Below, piece after piece: positions 6,034-8,932 of a DNA stretch of 8,932 bases. Under the pieces are notes generated by a model. It did not search any database. It had not been told where the DNA came from and saw only the letters and a list, made by a program, of their open reading frames with translations. The stretch covers positions 1 through 8,932 of the forward strand of contig JAATFE010000355.1 of NCBI GenBank assembly GCA_015655365.1, read 5' to 3'. The position numbers and the translations under genes were made by a program. The stretch is from Terriglobales bacterium. GTDB taxonomy: Bacteria > Acidobacteriota > Terriglobia > Terriglobales > Acidobacteriaceae. Position 1 is the stretch's first letter; the number at the start of each line of letters is the position of its first letter.

Positions 6034-8712
6034 CTACTCCTCGCGAAGCGCCACCACAGGTTCCACCGCCATCGCCGCCCGGGCCGGAATCAGGGTTGCC
6101 GCCAAAGCCACCAGGGCCAGAAGCAAGATGGCCGCCGCATACAGAGCTGGATCGTGCGCCCCGACGTTGTAGAGCAGGCCCTTCAACAGTTGCGCCGTAC
6201 CGAGCGAAACGGCCAGGCCCACGGCTCCGCCCAGCGCAATCAACCACACCCCCTCGCCGGCGATCAGGCGCAGAATGTTGAACCGCGTCGCGCCCAGCGC
6301 CATCCGCACGCCAATCTCCTGCGTCCGTTGCGCAGCCACAAACGAAATCACGCCATACAGCCCGATCACGGCCATCAGCAGCCCGCAAAATGCAAAGAAA
6401 CCAAGCAGCGCGGTTTCGAAGCGCGGCCGGTCGGCCAGCTTGCTCACACTCTGCGCAAGTGTTTCCGTCTCCACCGGAACCGTGGGGTCGATCCCGGCAA
6501 TCGCCGACCGCACCCACGGCACAACAGCCTTGGGCGGCAAGACCGCATCGACGATCAGGATTGGAGCTGCTCCGCTCATCACCTCACTCACGGGCGCTCG
6601 TCCACCCCAGTCCTGTGCGACGCTGCGCCGGAGGTAGTAAATCTCCGGCGCAGCCTGCTCCGTGAGTCCGCTATTCTTCACGTTTTCGGCCACACCCGCG
6701 ACAGTGAGCCAGATGCCGTTCTGACCCTTCTGGATGCGCTTGCCTACAGGATCTTCGCCCGGGAACAAGCGTGCAGCCAACAGCCTGCTCAGCACCACCC
6801 AGTATTCGCTGGAGCTTCGATCCTCCTCGGTAAAGTTTCGTCCTAGAACGATGGGGATATTCAGTGCCCGGAAATAGTCGGGCGTAACGCCGCGGCTGAC
6901 TACTGGGCCGCCGTTCTCGGCACTCGGTGTGGGGCGCCTTCCTTCAGGTGCAAAGCCTCCTAAGCGTTCATCGTTGTTCCAGCCGCCCGGAGGCACAGAA
7001 TCGCTGAAGCCCACCGCGCGAATCCCCGGAAGCCGCCGCAGCGCCGCTTCCGCCCGAAGATAGAACTCCATCTTTTTCGGCCCTGTATCGTAGCGGAACC
7101 CGGGCAGTGCAATCCGCACCGTAAAGACTCCGCCGGTCTGCATGCCCAGGCTCTGTTCTTCCATGTTCTGAAAGCTCCTCAGCAGCAGCGCCGCTCCCGA
7201 CAGCAGAACCATGCTGATCGCAATCTGGCCCACCACCAAGCTTCGCCGCAGCACTGCGCGTTTGTGGAACCGGATGGCGCGTGCCGCCAGAGCAGCGGCG
7301 CGCGGCGTTTGCAGAGCCGGCAGAAGACCGAAGACCGCTCCACACGCCAGCGAGAGCAGCACCGTAAACAACGCGATACGAAGATCCAGGCCGGCTCTTT
7401 TGAGAAATGGAATCCCCGTGGGAGCAAGCGCCACAAAGACGCGCAACAAACCCTCCGCCAGCAGCATTCCCGTTGCGGCTCCCGCAATCGACAGCAGCGC
7501 AGCTTCAGTGAGCGTTTGCTGGATCAGCCGCCCCCGGCTGGCTCCCAAAGCCGCGCGCACCGCCAGTTCCCGCTCTCGTGCCTCGCCCCGCGCCCTCATC
7601 AGACTGGCAACGTTGGCACAAGCAATCAGCAGCACCGCCAGCACTGAGCTCAACAGTATCCACGCCATCAACTGCACGTCCTGCGTCTCGCGATCGCGCA
7701 GAGAGCGAATGCTCAAGTGGAAGTCGTTGCGAATCCCCTGCGGAATCCAGGATTGCGTGTGGATGAAGAGCGGCTCCATCTCCGCCTTGGCCTGCGCAAT
7801 GCTCACTCCCGGCCTGAGCCGGGCAAAGGTGCGCATGGGATGCCCAGAAGTCGACCTACGCTCAATCCCTTCGTCGAGTGCCAGTGGCATCATCACGTCG
7901 GGCGCTTGCAGTGTGGGCAGTTCAAAGCCCTTGGGCAGCACGCCAATCACGCGAGCCGGGCTGCCATCTACATCGATCAACCGATTCAGAATGCCCGCGT
8001 CGCGGTTGTAGTGGTCTTGCCACAAGCCATACGAAATCAGCGCTACGCGCGGTCCGTTGGGCCGGTCCTCTTCCGGCATGAAATTGCGTCCCAACACCGG
8101 CGAAATCCCCAGCAACGGCAAAAAGCCTGCTTGCGCCTGAATACAGTTCAGTTGCGCCGGATTGGCTTCGACCAGATCACATGCATGCAGCATGGTTCCC
8201 TGCGAGGCAATGGCCTCAAATGGCTTTTGATTGTCCCTCCACTCATAAAAGAATCCACCCAGCGTGAATTCCTGCTTCTCCAGCGACTGAACCAACCCCA
8301 ACGAGACAAGCCGGTCGCCGTGCGCATAGGGCAGGCTGCGAAACAGAATCCGGTCTACGATGCTGAACACCGCTGTCGTCGCGCCAATCCCCACGGCCAG
8401 CGTGGCAATCACCGTAATGGTAAAAACCGGGTTGCGCCGGAATCCTCGCAGCGCGTAGCGCACATCCTGCGCGACCGTGCCCATCCGCCAGCCTGGCCGC
8501 TGCTCATGGCACTGCTCCCGCGCCCGCTCCACGCCGCCAAACTCAACCAGCGCCTGCCTGCGCGCCTCGTTTTGCGTCATGCCTGCGGCAATGTTCGCCA
8601 GGGTCGCTTGCTCCAGATGAAACTGGAGTTCTTCGTCCAGTTCTCTCTGCCGCTTCTTCTCGAAAGCCAGAAGAAAGAAAAAGCGCAGCCTGCTCAGCCA
8701 TTCCTTTCTCAT
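6034..8712 (-). CDS. ADOP-family duplicated MacB/FtsX-type permease
   Basis: This 892-residue inner-membrane protein matches the acidobacterial duplicated orphan permease family (TIGR03434). A charged helical prefix (RELDEELQFHLE near 23-34, EARRQALVEFGG 49-60) precedes two MacB-like halves. Half one has a membrane helix at about 97-119, a periplasmic MacB_PCD-like region (120-345) and an FtsX core with helices near 350-372, 400-430 and 445-467 and the motif RELAVRAALGASRGRL (381-396). Half two repeats this: helix 491-512, periplasmic region 513-765, helices near 768-790, 818-843 and 856-876, and the motif QEIGVRMALGATR (798-810). The start is ATG 8712, supported by GGAGG seven bases upstream and the ATGA overlap with the PadR stop; the open frame upstream is not family-like. 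Substrate and function are unknown. Relatives of MacB act in efflux or mechanotransmission, but no ATPase gene is visible here. Confidence 0.93.
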   Translation of the reverse strand: MRKEWLSRLRFFFLLAFEKKRQRELDEELQFHLEQATLANIAAGMTQNEARRQALVEFGGVERAREQCHEQRPGWRMGTVAQDVRYALRGFRRNPVFTITVIATLAVGIGATTAVFSIVDRILFRSLPYAHGDRLVSLGLVQSLEKQEFTLGGFFYEWRDNQKPFEAIASQGTMLHACDLVEANPAQLNCIQAQAGFLPLLGISPVLGRNFMPEEDRPNGPRVALISYGLWQDHYNRDAGILNRLIDVDGSPARVIGVLPKGFELPTLQAPDVMMPLALDEGIERRSTSGHPMRTFARLRPGVSIAQAKAEMEPLFIHTQSWIPQGIRNDFHLSIRSLRDRETQDVQLMAWILLSSVLAVLLIACANVASLMRARGEARERELAVRAALGASRGRLIQQTLTEAALLSIAGAATGMLLAEGLLRVFVALAPTGIPFLKRAGLDLRIALFTVLLSLACGAVFGLLPALQTPRAAALAARAIRFHKRAVLRRSLVVGQIAISMVLLSGAALLLRSFQNMEEQSLGMQTGGVFTVRIALPGFRYDTGPKKMEFYLRAEAALRRLPGIRAVGFSDSVPPGGWNNDERLGGFAPEGRRPTPSAENGGPVVSRGVTPDYFRALNIPIVLGRNFTEEDRSSSEYWVVLSRLLAARLFPGEDPVGKRIQKGQNGIWLTVAGVAENVKNSGLTEQAAPEIYYLRRSVAQDWGGRAPVSEVMSGAAPILIVDAVLPPKAVVPWVRSAIAGIDPTVPVETETLAQSVSKLADRPRFETALLGFFAFCGLLMAVIGLYGVISFVAAQRTQEIGVRMALGATRFNILRLIAGEGVWLIALGGAVGLAVSLGTAQLLKGLLYNVGAHDPALYAAAILLLALVALAATLIPARAAMAVEPVVALREE

Positions 8713-8932
8713 GCCGACGCCTCCGCATTCCTCCCTAGCACCAAAGCAATCGCCGCCGATAGCCGCTCCCACGTTTCCAACTCCGACTCCAGTTGCTTTC
8801 GGCCCATCTCCGTCAGCGCATAGAACTTCGCCCGCCGGTTGTTCTCGGAGCTTCCCCAATCCGACTCGATCCAACCCTTGTATTCCAACCGGTGCAGCGC
8901 AGGGTAGAGCGAGCCCTGCCCGATCTGCAACA
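8709..8932 (-). CDS. PadR-family transcriptional regulator (5' truncated by window edge)
   Basis: Seventy-three full codons are visible, ending at TGA 8711-8709. The N-terminal part, with the first helices, lies beyond the right edge, so no start is given. LQIGQGSLYPALHRLEYKGW is the PadR recognition-helix region. ENNRRAKFYALTEMGRKQL forms the wing, and a C-terminal amphipathic helix for dimerisation follows (LESELETWERLSAAIALVL). This matches the acidobacterial PadR subfamily (TIGR03433) regularly paired with ADOP permeases. Its stop overlaps the permease start as ATGA, so the two are translationally coupled. Autorepression and control of the permease is the likely role, inferred from PadR biology; the ligand is unknown and the operator would lie outside the window. 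Confidence 0.9.
   Translation of the reverse strand, partial: LQIGQGSLYPALHRLEYKGWIESDWGSSENNRRAKFYALTEMGRKQLESELETWERLSAAIALVLGRNAEASA
8720..8724 (-). promoter_or_regulatory. Ribosome binding site fixing the ADOP start
   Basis: On the minus strand GGAGG stands seven bases before ATG 8712-8710, inside the 3' end of the PadR gene. It is the clearest Shine-Dalgarno match beside any start in the window. It decides the permease start in favour of this ATG over in-frame codons upstream. Confidence 0.8.

Noticed and set aside
7717..8823. 368-codon plus-strand open frame over the permease
   Set aside because: Basic low-complexity translation, antisense to the well-supported ADOP and PadR genes.
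8713..8874. N-terminal extension of the permease frame up to 8874
   Set aside because: The 54 extra residues are Gly-rich and overlap the PadR gene. GGAGG before ATG 8712 and the family-like MRKEWLSRLRF start fix the shorter form.

Overview
The window looks like chromosomal DNA of an Acidobacteriota bacterium (class Terriglobia or a relative). The strongest evidence is the right-hand operon: a PadR-type regulator overlapping by four bases a very long duplicated MacB/FtsX-type permease with no ATPase beside it. This is the ADOP ('acidobacterial duplicated orphan permease') arrangement, which is greatly expanded in that phylum. The GC-rich coding sequence and the LolA-like protein at the left edge fit this. 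No rRNA, tRNA, CRISPR array, phage gene or transposase gene is visible.

Layout, left to right. (1) Positions 1-579, + strand: 3' part of a LolA-like outer-membrane lipoprotein-sorting protein, cut by the window edge. (2) 580-821: a non-coding gap between convergent genes. It holds a 175-177 bp element bounded by 18-bp perfect inverted repeats and flanked by a TTA direct repeat (MITE-like), followed by a hairpin that runs into the stop codon of the next gene. (3) 822-2270, - strand: a polytopic GT-C membrane glycosyltransferase (GT39/ArnT-like). (4) 2271-2448: divergent intergenic region. (5) 2449-5979, + strand: the centrepiece, an 1176-residue single-chain protein with a GH18 hydrolase domain, a NodB/CE4 polysaccharide deacetylase domain and a processive GT2 synthase domain. 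(6) 5980-6033: a 54-bp convergent intergenic gap made up entirely of one long imperfect hairpin. (7) 6034-8712, - strand: the ADOP permease. (8) 8709-8932, - strand: the PadR regulator, cut by the right edge.

How the genes may work together. The three-domain protein carries in one chain the functions that Pga-type poly-N-acetylglucosamine systems divide between PgaC (synthase) and PgaB (deacetylase plus glycoside hydrolase). It probably makes, deacetylates and trims an N-acetylhexosamine polymer across the inner membrane. The divergent GT-C enzyme could act on the same or another envelope glycan, but only proximity supports this. The PadR-ADOP pair is a separate, translationally coupled unit. 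The architecture of the big protein is already catalogued from sequence (CDD 'GH18_trifunctional'), but to my knowledge its product and biochemistry are not established. It is the best candidate here for an under-described system.
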